Source: Hyposmocoma kahamanoa (Eukaryota > Arthropoda > Insecta > Lepidoptera > Cosmopterigidae). Taken from it: 64,000 nt of DNA. Made by a program: the position numbers and the translations under genes. Numbering within the stretch: position 1 is the stretch's first letter; every line of letters begins with the position of its first letter. The DNA lies in contig NW_020653200.1 of NCBI RefSeq assembly GCF_003589595.1, positions 3,994,301 to 4,058,300 of the forward strand. The letters are read 5' to 3'. Positions 1-11,394 of this stretch are shown in pieces. The notes beneath the pieces were generated by a model. The model saw only the letters and a list, made by a program, of their open reading frames with translations. It ran no database searches and had not been told where the DNA came from.

Positions 1-1235
1 AATCCGATGAAATTTTGTCATACAAATTTCAATATTGGTCTCGTTTCGCCGGTAGAAAACCACATTAATTAATCTAAATTTTACAAAGTATAGTTGTTGT
101 CGACAGTTTTATCGATATATTGTAAAAGGAGATAAAATGTTGCAAAAATGTATGAATAGCGAATGTTATGACGTTTTAACGATTAATAAGTTCGTTATCA
201 GCTTTTTTGTTTTTATTTTGACAGTTATGTCAATTAATAAAGTATAATCGAACGTTCTTATTCTATACAACCACAGACAAAATTCAACGTAAACGTAAAC
301 CATAATAGGTTTAAGTAGCAATAAAAACATCTGCAATATACATAATATGCTACACATATATACGTGTAGCATAATATTCAATTTGAGCTCTAACGAAAAG
401 CGACTATTCTGAGTTAGGTGATAGGGCGAATCTGGATTGTGTTTACATTTAATGGTACATTTTTCTATAATAATAATAATAATATTTATATACACCTGCA
501 AATTTTTCAAGTTTTGCTATTACGTAAGCATAACCAATATTCAATCGATAGCCGATAGAATATTTATGAACCGCAATCACTGGCCGCTTGTAAGCGGGCA
601 CCACTTTCGCGCAACGAACAGTCATTTTAATTTATCTTGAAAAAAAAAACAGTAGCACAGAAACTGCTAAAGTCTATACATACATAGTAAATAAATAGTG
701 TTTAGTACGAAAGAACAATGGCGAACTTCCGTACCTACACATTTTTGTTGACCTATATTTTTGTGACTGTACCTACTTTTATTTTCTTATAAGTATAAAG
801 TTTAAATGACTGAACAAATTGGTCATTTAAACTTATTAAAATTGGTCATTGGATTTACAATTGTAAGAAGTCTGGAGTTAAACTTCCACTCGGAAGTTTT
901 GGGGGTAAAACCTTACATAATTGAACGGAAAATATATTCGTTAATCTTCGAATTATCGTGTTTTTGATTTATTTAATTAAAATATAATGTTGCTGTTATC
1001 GTTGTTCACAGTGAGCCCGGTTTGAATAGCAACGCGTGTAACTGTACTGTAAAAGAACATAATTAGAAATAGATATAAATAACACATGTCAACACTACAA
1101 GACAGCAATGGGCATAGTAAAATTATAATTATAAAACTGAGTATTTGAGTCCAATAACACAATTAGACCTAATCTAGTTTCATTTAAATATGATTGTATT
1201 TCTAGACTTAGATAACCATGGTAAGATAAAGTTAT
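1..1235. other. AT-rich sequence, no gene recognised
   Basis: The short open frames here (for example at 166-510 minus) are low-complexity Ile/Leu/Tyr-rich translations of AT-rich DNA with no family motif. A short (TAA)n run sits at 468-485. Confidence 0.6.
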
Positions 1236-1656
1236 TTTTAACCGACTTCAAAAAAAAACGAGGAGGTTCTCAATTCGTCTGAATGTTACGCGATAACTCC
1301 GGTATTTGTGAACCGATTTTCATGGTTCTTTTTTTGTTGGAAAGAGGGTACCTCCACAGTAGTTATATTTCATTTTGAAGAAAATCATCCAGCTCTAAGG
1401 GTGGCTGATCGCACATGAACATTCATTTTTACAAATAGCGCCTAAATTTGACTTAAGGAGCAATTATTTTAATGGTTGGTTTTGCTATTCTCCAATTCAA
1501 GGCGTTTTTCTCTCTCAATATAATTTGAGTAGTGAAAACCGATTTTTACAGTCCCCTGTGTCATGTCCCTTATAGTGGCGAACCTCAAATCAATAAAAAT
1601 CAATAAAACTTAGCAAGTAGACGTAATTCCACGTACTTTTGAGGTCGGTATTTTTA
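1236..1656 (+). repeat. ACCGACTTC-family interspersed repeat, copy 1
   Basis: Starts TTTTTAACCGACTTCAAAA and ends TTTTGAGGTCGGTATTTTT, giving imperfect inverted ends. Internal phrases GATAACTCCGGTATTTGTG and CCGATTTTCATGG recur, mostly inverted, at 2555, 37.9, 38.3, 38.8 and 52.2 kb. No coding capacity, so probably a non-autonomous element; class not determined. Confidence 0.65.
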
Positions 1657-2554
1657 ATACTCTATACTTAGATTATACTCAGTAATGATGACAATTTGAC
1701 GACCCTGAAGAATTCTTTCAATAACTAATAATTCGACATTGTTCTTGAAGCAAATATGTTATTTCGTGTGTTACAAAGTCAACCATAGGTGCACGTAATT
1801 AATATCCAAGTTTTGCCTACGTCGAGTCTCATTAAAGCGCATCTAGTAAACGAAGTATCGCTCCGTATGCTGATGATTACTTTCTGTACTCCAAATACGA
1901 GTAATTTTATTATTTGACAAATGACACTAATGATGAATGAAAACTAAGATATATCTTCGATACGATCTTAGACCTACGTCGACGAGCTACGTCGCACATA
2001 AGCTAGATATTCATTTTACTTTATTCATGTAATAGACAACCGCCGAGAAAGAGAGGCCTAATTAACTTGTAAGCGCGAAAACATCTAATTATATATTTAC
2101 TGCCGTATCTCATTTTCCTCGATTTTCCTCGTTACTGCATACTACTTTTAACAAATTTTGAAGTATTAAAGCAGGTCGTTCATTTCTTATATTCAGAAAA
2201 ATAACTGAAAAATATTTTTAAAGGTAAGGCATTGCAAGCATTATATTTCGCCCACGGCGGCACCATGAATGGATAAAGATGCACAAAGAGATGGAGCGTT
2301 ATGATTTATGCTAATATTGACTAGTTTTCAGTAAGAACATGGACAAATTAAATTTTAAATTTGTGTGAAATAATAAGTAGTGGAAAAAGTATAAGTAATA
2401 AAAATAATGTGCCAAACAGTCTCAAGCCAGATAAATTCCCTGTGCTACATATGAGTACTGTAGCAACGAAATTCACTTCTCATCTCTAATCTCACTCATC
2501 TAATTCACTGAAATGAATTTCGTTTCTAGGTAGTCCCAGAACAGTCAAACCATA
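1657..2554. other. AT-rich sequence, no gene recognised
   Basis: No open frame above chance and no recognised repeat family; only ordinary AT-rich sequence is visible. Confidence 0.5.
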
Positions 2555-2796
2555 AAAAACCGATCTCAAAAGTCGGTTACCGGAAAATATGCGAAACCGG
2601 ATTCATCCCCTACTTTGCCACCATTAGAAGTGCAATACTTTTTTCAAATTTAAACGGGACCACTACTGAAGTACCTTCTTTAAAAAAAAATCATCAAAAT
2701 CGGTTCACAAATGCAGTTATCGTGAGCTACGCGTAACATATAAAACTTACATATAAAAAAATGCCGTCGCATTTTTCTGAAGTCGGTTAAAAACCA
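2555..2796 (-). repeat. ACCGACTTC-family repeat, copy 2 (deleted)
   Basis: Runs from AAAACCGATCTCAAAAGTC to CTGAAGTCGGTTAAAAACC and shares CATCAAAATCGGTTCACAAA with the 38-kb copy. About 240 bp, so internally shorter than copy 1. Confidence 0.6.
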
Positions 2797-2800
2797 ATTT

Positions 2801-2855
2801 AGTTCAAGTCGAACCCGGGATCTGAAACCGTTCGGCCACCGCAGTCGTCAAATAA
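2801..2855 (-). repeat. SINE-B 5' fragment
   Basis: The reverse strand reads tRNA-like from GACTGCGGTGGCCGAACGG to a box B-like GGGTTCGAC, matching the head of SINE-B copies at 9.1 and 18.3 kb. Only the tRNA-like head remains. Confidence 0.45.
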
Positions 2856-3429
2856 GTAATGGAGTTTACATTGGTACGTACCTTAAAGTAGGTACCTACT
2901 TAGAATAATTCCACCAGACGCCGGGCACCGGAAGTCCGGAAACTAGCATTATGCATAATATGAAGCAACGCGGATACACGCCACAACAACCGTTTACGAT
3001 AACTGTGTAGGTATACCTATACCTATGTATCTTGGGTATATACTAATGTTAATTTTACTATCTACTAAAAAAGCTTATTTCACCTGAAATATGAACGAAA
3101 TTACATACAACGAGACTCGCTCTTCTATAACTTTTACGTAATAGCCATAAAAACAAATAAATTATAAGTAAAATCACAGAACTAAATCTCTTAACTACAT
3201 AGGGCGCACTATAAGTTTCCGGAACTGGCCAATTACACAAACAATGTTTAAAAAGTAATTACAACAATTTAAAATGGAACTCTTTGGCTGTAGAATACAG
3301 TTTGTTTCAACTGACTGTCACATGTTTTTTACATTGTGGCGTCATTTTAGAAATTGGTTGTCTACATCACCACGGATTTAACACGTGAAAATTTTCGTAG
3401 TATGATTTTCTACAACTTTAAGTGTAATT

Positions 3430-3750
3430 TAACAGCTCAGCGGAGCTTTGCTCGGCTTCAAACTACTTTTGACGATGAAGCACCATGCAATACGACTATT
3501 TAAAGCTATTTTGCAGAATTCAAATGCGGTCGTGTGAATCTCAGTGACAAATTTCGTGTTGGTCGGGGGCCATATGATCAAAACAGACAGGCATGTGACA
3601 CCATGAGATTCGGGATCTTTAGGCATAGGCATAAGTCAAATACAATCAATACTACACAAATATTTGGGTGTGAAAAGGCTGTGCTCTCGGTGGATGCCAC
3701 ACAATTTAAATGAGACTCAAATAACGGATCGCGTCATTTGGTGCTTTTAC
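3430..3750 (+). pseudogene. mariner-family transposase relic (N-terminal part)
   Basis: Frame-shifted translation shows the HTH/linker signature GRVNLSDKFRVGRGP near 3530-3580, then LGVKRLCSRWMPHNLNETQ and DRVIWC at 3664-3743, as in mariner transposases. A break before 3640 and loss of the DDD catalytic region make it non-functional. It abuts an opposite-strand Tc1 relic. Confidence 0.75.
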
Positions 3751-4200
3751 TTTACTTTTTTTTGGTGGTTTTAGTTTCCGAGAAAAGTACATACTTCCAC
3801 TGCGCCTCTGTCCAGTGTTCATACTTCCTTGCAAACGCAAGTCGGGCCCTGTCTATGTCGTGCTGTCAATATGGGCACCTTCCTTGTTAGTCTCCCAAAT
3901 AAGTGTGCCTCCAAGCCAATGACCAAGCGTCTTCGAACGGTGCGTTTTTTATTTGATTTGAGTGGGTCCTGCTTAGTGAGATTAACTATTCTTGAATCTT
4001 CTTGTGAAGACGTTTTTCTTTCTTTAGGTTTACGGGGAATATTCATAGTTGTCTTGTGTGTTTTAAAATGTTTCACGGCCTGATACACCTTCGTTTTTGA
4101 GTAATGCAAATGATCTGCAATTTTCTGATGTGACCTTATGACCACCCAGCTTTATTATAACTTCTCTTGTAGCGGAGGAACAAGATTTATTATTTCCCAT
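3751..4200 (-). pseudogene. Tc1-like transposase relic
   Basis: The 108-codon frame at 3819-4145 shows two HTH-like segments: HQKIADHLHYSKTKVYQAVK, then TVRRRLVIGLEAH followed by ARKVPILTARHRQ-like residues. Read on past the stop, lower coordinates give EHWTEAQWKYVLFSETK, resembling the first catalytic block (W..VLFSDE). The usual first Asp appears as Glu-Thr. Truncated and interrupted. Confidence 0.8.
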
Positions 4201-4756
4201 TATTTTCTATAAATAATTGCATAAAACCTTCTTAAACCAACATGCCGCGCAAAGGACATAAAAATAGTAAAGAAGAATTATCGCATTCCATTTACAAAAT
4301 AGTAAAAAAAGTTCGTATATATTTGTCCAGCCAGTGTTCCGGGAAGTAACTGAGTGATTGTGATTTAATAAATAAAAATATATATAGGTACCATTATTTA
4401 AACAAGATTATAACGCTAAATAAAATAGGTCAATCCAGATAATATCTTTAACACCATCAGAGCATATTGCAAAATAATAATGGCTTTGTGTCATTAATCG
4501 TTCTTAGTTCTATAACCACCACTGCATATAAAGCTACAAATCCTGACTCACTTAGAAAAATAAAATGCATACTTCCCGATATGGTGGAAAAAAGATATTT
4601 ATACCGTTGTACGCGTATAGGCTCCAAAGTAAAGAATCAAATATGAGAAGTCCTGAATGTAGAAAATATAAAAGAGTCATCAATAGTCTGCAAAACCTAC
4701 AATATACGGAGGGAATATTTGTGCACTTATATGCTGCGGCGGAACTTATATGCGGC

Positions 4757-4799
4757 GGCGGAAATTGACCAGAGTGTGCCACTCTGGTCAATTTCCGCC
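4757..4799. repeat. Perfect 20-bp hairpin with 3-base loop
   Basis: The left arm GGCGGAAATTGACCAGAGTG and its exact complement are separated by TGC. It lies between two related segments (GCATACTTCCCGAT at 4566 and 5352). Purpose unknown; possibly the core of a MITE. Confidence 0.85.
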
Positions 4800-5340
4800 G
4801 GAAGTAAAAAATCTACGAAATTCAAATAAACAAGATGGCCGCCGTACGAACTTCAAAGTTTTCTATCGCGGAAACTGTTAGAGATAGGTAGGAGGTGCTG
4901 GAAGTAATGTCATAAAGATTAATTTAAGATGGCGAATTCAAAATGGCGGCCGAAGAAAAACTTGCAGCGATTTGGCTGAATATTGGCATTTGTTTTTTGT
5001 TAATTGTCTTTAGGAGTACTTAATCATAATTTGGAGTCAAAAGTTTCTTTCGCCATATTTCAATATGGGTGCCATACAAACGTTTTTGATGGTAGATAAA
5101 AATTTGTTGGTTTTTGGTGGTTAATTATTGGTGTATAATAATAACGTGCGGCCAAAATTTACTTTTTGTCATTTTCCAATATGGCTGCAATCAAAGAGCT
5201 ATTTTCATTTCAGCAAAGTCCGCCATAAGTGCCGAGGCCGTAGGCCGAGGTCCAGGTGTGGGCGAAGCCCAAAGCGTCCACACGCCAAAGTATGTAGGTG
5301 ATATACGGAGGCTCTATTAGGAGTGCAAGATCTTACAATT
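4800..5340. repeat. Degenerate ATGGC/GCCAT-rich segment
   Basis: ATGGC or GCCAT cores occur at 4835, 4929, 4943, 5052, 5071, 5181 and 5222, several in the form AAGATGGCG or AAAATGGCGG. The spacing is irregular, so it may be a decayed repeat. No coding frame is convincing. Confidence 0.45.
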
Positions 5341-5470
5341 GTTCAAAATGTAAGGCATACTTCCCGATGTAGTGGAAATGAGATACTTATAGCGTTGTTG
5401 TGTCTCCACCGTCTCTCTGTTAGATTCTTTTTCTTGGAAACTATGCCAAAGAGAAGTATTTTAGGGAAAA

Positions 5471-5690
5471 AATGCCAGACAATCACACCGAATTTCTGAT
5501 CCCAAATTGGGAAATTTCCTGTACTATGAATAATGATAACTCTGAGGGCAATATCCATATAATAAAATACCCAAAATACCCAGAGTAGAAACAACTTAGA
5601 AATGTTCGTTTCCTAAATTGGTCCAAATCGTGACTCAAACCCGGAATCTTCTCATCAAGCGCCCATAGTACTAATCGCTGTGGCACCAAA
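5471..5690 (-). repeat. SINE-B copy (tRNA-derived)
   Basis: The reverse strand begins with a tRNA-like head (GGTGCCACAGCGATTAGTAC, box B-like GGGTTTGAG). It continues with the shared body CCAATTTAGGAAACGAAC and ends near GATTGTCTGGCA, as in copies at 9.0, 18.2 and 27.9 kb. Confidence 0.65.
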
Positions 5691-5809
5691 TAGCATGAGC
5701 ACACCCCTAATCTGAACCCGACCACGCGCCGCAGGCCGAGCCCGACCCCACCGTAGGCATATGTAAACCCGCTTTTACAGTCACCCTTACACTCAACAGA
5801 CAACAGACA

Positions 5810-5882
5810 GACAGATACACACACGTACGCATGTTAATACACACACACACACGCACGCACGCACGCACGCACGCGCGCACGT
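5810..5882. repeat. AC / GCAC microsatellite
   Basis: ACAC repeats grade into tandem ACGC units, ending near GCGCGCACG. Simple-sequence DNA; the Arg/Cys/Val-rich open frames across it are artefacts. Confidence 0.9.
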
Positions 5883-5921
5883 TAATCACATAAAATTATA
5901 AGTACAAAGAAAAAGAACATT

Positions 5922-6173
5922 CGACGCCGGAAAGCTATCTTGTCGTATCTCGGAAAATAGGACTTTAAACTAGGGCCGAAAAACTATTTTTCTTTAATTT
6001 GAATTAGTAGAAAGTCAATTTTAAAGTATGGATACATACACCATCCCTAATAATTGACTTTCTACTAATTAAAGAGACTTCAAATTAAAGAGAAATAATT
6101 TTTTGAAATAGTATTTCGGCCATGGTGTAAAGTCCTATTTTTCGAGATACGGCAAGATCGCTTTCCGGCATCG
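5922..6173. mobile_element. Foldback MITE, 252 bp
   Basis: Left end CGACGCCGGAAAGC and right end GCTTTCCGGCATCG are inverted. The arms extend to about 45 bp (TCGTATCTCGGAAAATAGGA against its near complement). A second nested inverted pair with GTAGAAAGTCAATT is in the middle. No open frame. Confidence 0.8.
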
Positions 6174-6305
6174 AGTTTGTGGTGTAAATTCTAAGCGTAC
6201 ACAATACTAAACTTATTTTTTCCAAATTTTCAAGGTCACTTCAGTACTTTGGATTGGGTTGTACTGTATGATTGAATTGAAACGAAACAAACATGAGCGA
6301 GTCTG

Positions 6306-6472
6306 AGGGTCGTATTCCAGAACTTAACTCGATGCTCAAGTCAGGATCTGAGTATGACTTCAAGCACTGGAAATACGACCCTAATGGCAGGGACTTGAGT
6401 ATGATTTCGAGTGCTTTAAACCATACTCAAATCCTGACTTGAGCATTGAGTAGAGGTCTAGAATACGACCCT
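6306..6472 (+). mobile_element. MITE with AGGGTCGTATTC ends, copy 1
   Basis: Inverted ends AGGGTCGTATTC; the arms of about 50 bp share ATGCTCAAGTCAGGAT and GAGTATG. An inverted second copy lies 147 bp downstream. Confidence 0.8.
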
Positions 6473-6519
6473 TTTTCTAGTGGTGACGAAAAACTGATTT
6501 GTTATATTCAATTGTTTTT

Positions 6520-6865
6520 CTTTCATCTACCATTTTCCTCGCTATAGTGAGGTGAAAATTGTTTTGCGTCTCGTGTCTTGAAACCCTCACTACGCTCAGG
6601 ATTCTCTTTTTGAATCTAAGAGTCGTATTCTAGAACTCTACTCAATGCTCAAGTCAGGATTTGAGTATGGTTTGAAGCACTCGAAATCATACTCAAGTCC
6701 CTGTCATTAGGGTCGTATTTCCAGTGCTTGTGTTGCCAGTGCAATCCTGACTTGAGCATTGAATAGAGTAATAGAGTTCTAGAATACGACTCCTTTGGTT
6801 GCGCAGGTTTCAATACAAGCACTCGCGTCAAATAACAACTTTGCAGCGTTGCATAATAACTAACT
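6520..6865. repeat. Block CTACCATTTTCCTCGC, interrupted by a MITE
   Basis: Matches 57937-58166: CATCTACCATTTTCCTCGCT, TTTTGCGTCTCGTG, GGTTTCAATACAAGCACTCG and AACTTTGCAGCGTTGCATAA. Here it is split by the MITE at 6620-6792. Contains short inverted pairs such as GAAACCCTCACTACGCTC against a downstream CAGGTTTC. Role unknown. Confidence 0.7.
6620..6792 (-). mobile_element. MITE with AGTCGTATTC ends, copy 2 (inverted)
   Basis: Reverse-orientation relative of the MITE at 6306-6472, sharing GGGACTTGAGTATGAT on the opposite strand. It sits inside the block at 6520-6865, so it inserted later than that block. Confidence 0.8.
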
Positions 6866-8412
6866 ATTTCTATTATTTTTGAATTGTGTAACGTGAAAAT
6901 TGCTTCTCCTTATTAACAATAGTTATTGTCGCAGTCAATTACGTTTACACTGTATTTACTCTAGATGAATTTATGATAACTAACCTAACCTAACGTATGC
7001 GCACTTCGCAAGTTCTGACCCCAACACTCAAAACGCGCACGCCTTTACCACCTAACAGCTGTTTCTCCGGTAACAAAGTCCTCATTCTCTGCGTATAAAA
7101 GTAAAACATGGTCTGTGTTTCTCCTGGCAAGCGGTGGCCATCAATTCTTTTTTATTTCTTTCTGCGTTAATAAATTCACTATTCACCCTCTACCCAGTAA
7201 AACACCATGATATACGCGCAGTGCGCAGTAGAGAATTTCTCACCAATGTGGGAAATGCTCTGTTTACACTGATCAACCCTTCCCCGCCATCAAACCAAGC
7301 ATTATATCTACAACCCACTTCACTTTGAAAAGCGCGTGCCGCTGCTGGTGAGCCCTGTTGGTTTGAATGTGGCAGGAAAGTAGTAGCCTCCGCAGCATCC
7401 ATACTCTTGCTTAGTAAGTTTAAAGTTCAGAATTCAAAAGGGTAAAGATATAGTGGTAATAAATCAGTTTTATAAATATTATATTCTGTTTTATTAATAT
7501 TTGTGATCTTTAAAATGTTTATTGCACAAGAGATTTTTGGTAACTGGTAAACGGTTCAAAACATTAACAAGAACACGTGTTCGCTGTCGCGATCGAGCAG
7601 AGAGTGACTATGGAACGAAACCAAATCAGAATACGAGGCAAAATAACTAAGCACAATTCAAAATTTAAATTTAAATACGAGTGGCCAGGAACCGGAGAAA
7701 GGCGATTAAAAGGTGGAATGACGATGTAAGGAGGTCACACCGTCACAACTTTACATCCTATTTATTCAGCTCCAGCGCTTCAATCCCTCGTAGTAAAGAG
7801 ATTTCCACAAGATGTCAGAACCTATTTATAAACTTATTTTGCTTGCAAAACTCTAAATGTTTTGGACTGACTATAGTTACATAAAACAAATTATATGAAT
7901 GATTAAAAACCACCTTTACCAGCCTTGCTAAATTATCCACCAAATTTATGATCATCAAATTCAGTTTTGGCATTATAAACTGGTGCGCGGGTCTGTCCAC
8001 AACAATGCCACCTTCATTCACAACTCTGGAGGTAGGGTTATTATTTAATATCGATATCCAAGTTCAGCCAATAGAAACAAACAAAATTTTTAAAATTACT
8101 TTGTGTTGTGCCGATAGTCCACGAAAATAATTTTCAGAGACTTTTTTGTTATTGAATTCATGTTTATCCTATTTTTTTTTCTTGGGCTCCAAGTTTATCT
8201 GCCTACTGCATTGCTGTTTAGTTTGGAAATACGACAACTTTGTGATTAGATTAACATAGATATCGATCTCAAAAGATATTACAATACATTCGCAACGTTC
8301 GTCTCTTCTTACCATGCCTGGATGTAAGATATTGTAGGCGAGCCTCCTCGAAACTCATTTAGACAAATACTTAATTAACATTTGCGTATTTGGCCATAAT
8401 AAACTTTGTAAG
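6866..8412. other. No gene recognised
   Basis: Frames at 7134-7402 and 7681-8130 have no recognisable family motif. A short TAACCTAACCTAACG run occurs at 6981-6995. Otherwise ordinary AT-rich sequence. Confidence 0.5.
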
Positions 8413-8692
8413 CAGTAGAGCACCTTAGAACCTTACCTTACTTGTTTCAGCCGCCAAGCAGTAATGTTAGCATTACTGTGTTCCGGTTTTGAATGGTAAG
8501 AGTGCTGGTGAAATTACAGGCACATGGGACTTGTCAACTTATGTCTCAGGGTGACGGACGCAGTGGCAGTGCCCCTCAGATCTTTGCGATCTGAAGCTCT
8601 GAGTGGCACTACAGCTGTTATGGACAGGCGTGTAGCTTACCACCAGGCGCACGACTTGTTCGTCCAGTCACTTGATATTATAAAAAAATAAA
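8413..8692 (+). repeat. SINE-C copy
   Basis: Starts GCAGTAGAGCACC and contains AGTAATGTTAGCATTACTG, GGCACATGGGACTTGTCAAC and CGCACGACTTGTTCGTCC. It ends ACTTGATATTATAAAAAAAT. Copies at 14.4/15.8, 21.1, 35.3, 35.7 and 41.2 kb define the family. No pol III head was clearly recognised, so calling it a SINE is an inference from size and A-rich tail. Confidence 0.65.
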
Positions 8693-8970
8693 AATTTAAA
8701 CATTGCTTGTAATAAAACAATCACATAAAAATAAACGCTCAGTATGAATAGGATATTAGTATGTAGATGAAAACATAATTCATTTCAATTGTGTGGAAAT
8801 ATTGTATTAAAATATAGTAAATAAATTAAAACAATCTTATACGTCAATAAAATAAAACAAGTTTTCGCCACGCTGATTTTACGCCGGTCAAATTCTCTCT
8901 AATTCAAAAAAATCTATTGCTTTATGGCTAAAAACTTATATGGTATTAAAAGATAAAAGATAAAGAATAC

Positions 8971-9199
8971 TGTGCCAGACAACTACACCAATTGCCTGAT
9001 CTCAAACGAGTGAAGACTTTGCACTAAAAGTAACCAAGCTACGGAATTCACGCTAGGTCACTTCCCAGAACACCCGGATCAGAACCAATTTAGAAAAGTT
9101 AATTTCCCAAATTGATCCTACCGGGAATCAAACTTGAGACCTACGCATCTAGCGCCCATAGTATAAACCTTTAGGCTACCGAGGTCGTCAAATGGTCAC
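8971..9199 (-). repeat. SINE-B copy
   Basis: The reverse strand begins GACGACCTCGGTAGCC and continues with TTGGGAAATTAAC, GGTTCTGATCCGGGTGTTC and GTAGTTGTCTGGCAC. Full-length relative of the 18.2- and 27.9-kb copies. Confidence 0.7.
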
Positions 9200-9514
9200 A
9201 AAGTATCCAGCATGTAAAATGTAAACAAACAAAACTAACTGTATGTTCGCTCGTATGCCTCGTTAGATCAGTATCTGTCTTTATTCGATAGAGTAAAAGG
9301 ACAGGTCATGCCCAAGATTCTATTCTTTGATTATATTTAGAATGAGTACATTCTAAATTAATCAAAGAAACTGTTCAAATATTTATCAACTCAGGAACTC
9401 AATTTACTTCAGAGCTGTCGATATTTTGGGAAAAACTACTGCAGCTAAGAGAAGGTAACTGCAACTTATAACAACATACTATACACAAAGCATTAGCAAA
9501 ATTGAAGGCTTAGG

Positions 9515-10071
9515 TTAATCATGTGTGTGCGGACTGAGGACTCACATGATTTTTGCCAGTTGTAATAACTGGAATGTTTAGTACAAGTTGTAAAAGCATT
9601 TTGTAAACCAAAAAGCTATACCACCTAAGGTGCGGTCTCTCAGTTCTCAGCTTCCACTTCTGGGTAAGTTTTTACAAGTACACAAGTATTTACTTGTTTG
9701 CTTAGTATGATAAATAACATAAATATTTTAATTAATTTGCTAATTTATACGTTTTTTAAATGTGGGCCCTCAGGTACCATATAACGAACACTGTAATAAT
9801 ATATATTCATTGCCAATTTACGTTTTGTTCATTGTGTAAATGTTTAAAGAGGTTTTTAATAAATTTCTGTTAACAAACTAAATACTTACCCAGAAGTGGC
9901 AGTTTTGGTGTGAGAACTGAGAGACCGCACCGTAGTTGGTATAGTTTTTTAATATATGCTTTACAAAGTCTAGGATGCGTTTTACAAAATGCTTTACAAC
10001 TGTTCTAAAAACTCCAGTTATTACAATTGGAAAAAATCATATGGGCCCTCAGTCCACACTCACATGATTAA
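9515..10071. mobile_element. Large foldback element, about 557 bp
   Basis: Left arm 9515-9680 and right arm about 9885-10071 are inverted: TTAATCATGTG and CACATGATTAA at the tips, and GGTGCGGTCTCTCAGTTCTC against GAGAACTGAGAGACCGCACC internally. The central 200 bp is unique AT-rich DNA. No open frame. TIR-rich non-autonomous element. Confidence 0.8.
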
Positions 10072-10458
10072 TCACTAACATCTACACTAAAATCGTATAC
10101 AAACGTAAACACACTAGTGCTCCAACAACTCGGTAGAGACGGCGTGTAACTGTACCAACCAATCAATTTCGTTACTGGTCTACAGTGGCTAAACAACTAA
10201 ACAATCCGACTGCCTGGTGCGTTATTCGATAAACCTTTAGTGGCATTCATTTTCGATGAATTTTGGTTAAGTCGACAACGTTAAATAAAGAACCGCTTTA
10301 CACAAATCTTCTAAACATACCTTTCACAAGAATTTTTTTTGGAAGTCAAATTTAACCGATATTAAAAATTTTGACGTAAAAATCAAGACAGCACTTTTAT
10401 ACAAAAAAAAACAAATATTATACTTATTATAACTGCACAAAAACCGCTAAAAACCCTT

Positions 10459-10858
10459 NNNNNNNNNNNNNNNNNNNNNNNNNNNNNNNNNNNNNNNNNN
10501 NNNNNNNNNNNNNNNNNNNNNNNNNNNNNNNNNNNNNNNNNNNNNNNNNNNNNNNNNNNNNNNNNNNNNNNNNNNNNNNNNNNNNNNNNNNNNNNNNNNN
10601 NNNNNNNNNNNNNNNNNNNNNNNNNNNNNNNNNNNNNNNNNNNNNNNNNNNNNNNNNNNNNNNNNNNNNNNNNNNNNNNNNNNNNNNNNNNNNNNNNNNN
10701 NNNNNNNNNNNNNNNNNNNNNNNNNNNNNNNNNNNNNNNNNNNNNNNNNNNNNNNNNNNNNNNNNNNNNNNNNNNNNNNNNNNNNNNNNNNNNNNNNNNN
10801 NNNNNNNNNNNNNNNNNNNNNNNNNNNNNNNNNNNNNNNNNNNNNNNNNNNNNNNNNN
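10459..10858. other. Assembly gap (400 N)
   Basis: An exact run of 400 N. The 30 bases before it (10429-10458) are identical to the 30 bases after it (10859-10888), so the contig ends may overlap. Confidence 0.98.
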
Positions 10859-10888
10859 ATAACTGCACAAAAACCGCTAAAAACCCTT

Positions 10889-11394
10889 AAATTCCAAAAA
10901 AATTAAACCTGGGATGAAATAAATAATTGAAAAAGTTGGGAAACTGCTCAGAAATGCATTAAAGTAAATTTCTTTAAAGATTTTGACGCAACATCAGTTA
11001 AACTGGGATTATTGACGACGAAAATTTCATTCAGCATTTTCTGCGAGTGCAAATCATAAATGGAATAACTCGTGTTTAACGGAATGTTTATTTAGGAGCG
11101 ACGTGCAATAAAAATCCCTTTTACCGGAAAAACGTTTTACTGTCCAAAATACGTTGCACCTGGAATGAATATGTTCACTCGTCTCAGCACTGCACATACA
11201 TACTGTATTTGAAGTACTGTACATTAAATTTACTTCCCCTGCCTGTCATTTACAAATTCGTGTCAATGACAGTCAGGGAGAAAAAAGCTTGTTTACAATC
11301 ATTAAAATGTCCGCTGCTTAAGGAGTCTATTACCAATCTATCATTATTCTATTTGCATAATGTAATAATTTATAAAACTCTTCTTCTGAGTCGT
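10889..11394. other. No gene recognised
   Basis: AT-rich sequence with only short chance frames; no repeat family noted. Confidence 0.5.

Noticed and set aside
166..510. 114-codon minus-strand frame resembling a membrane protein
   Set aside because: Its hydrophobicity comes from AT-rich codons including a (TAA)n run; no homology features.
3829..4083. 84-codon plus-strand frame
   Set aside because: Antisense shadow of the Tc1 transposase relic.
6981..6995. TAACCTAACCTAACG as interstitial telomere repeat
   Set aside because: Only two to three units and not the TTAGG-type (CCTAA)n array; a short chance run, with similar AACCTAAC words at 18519.
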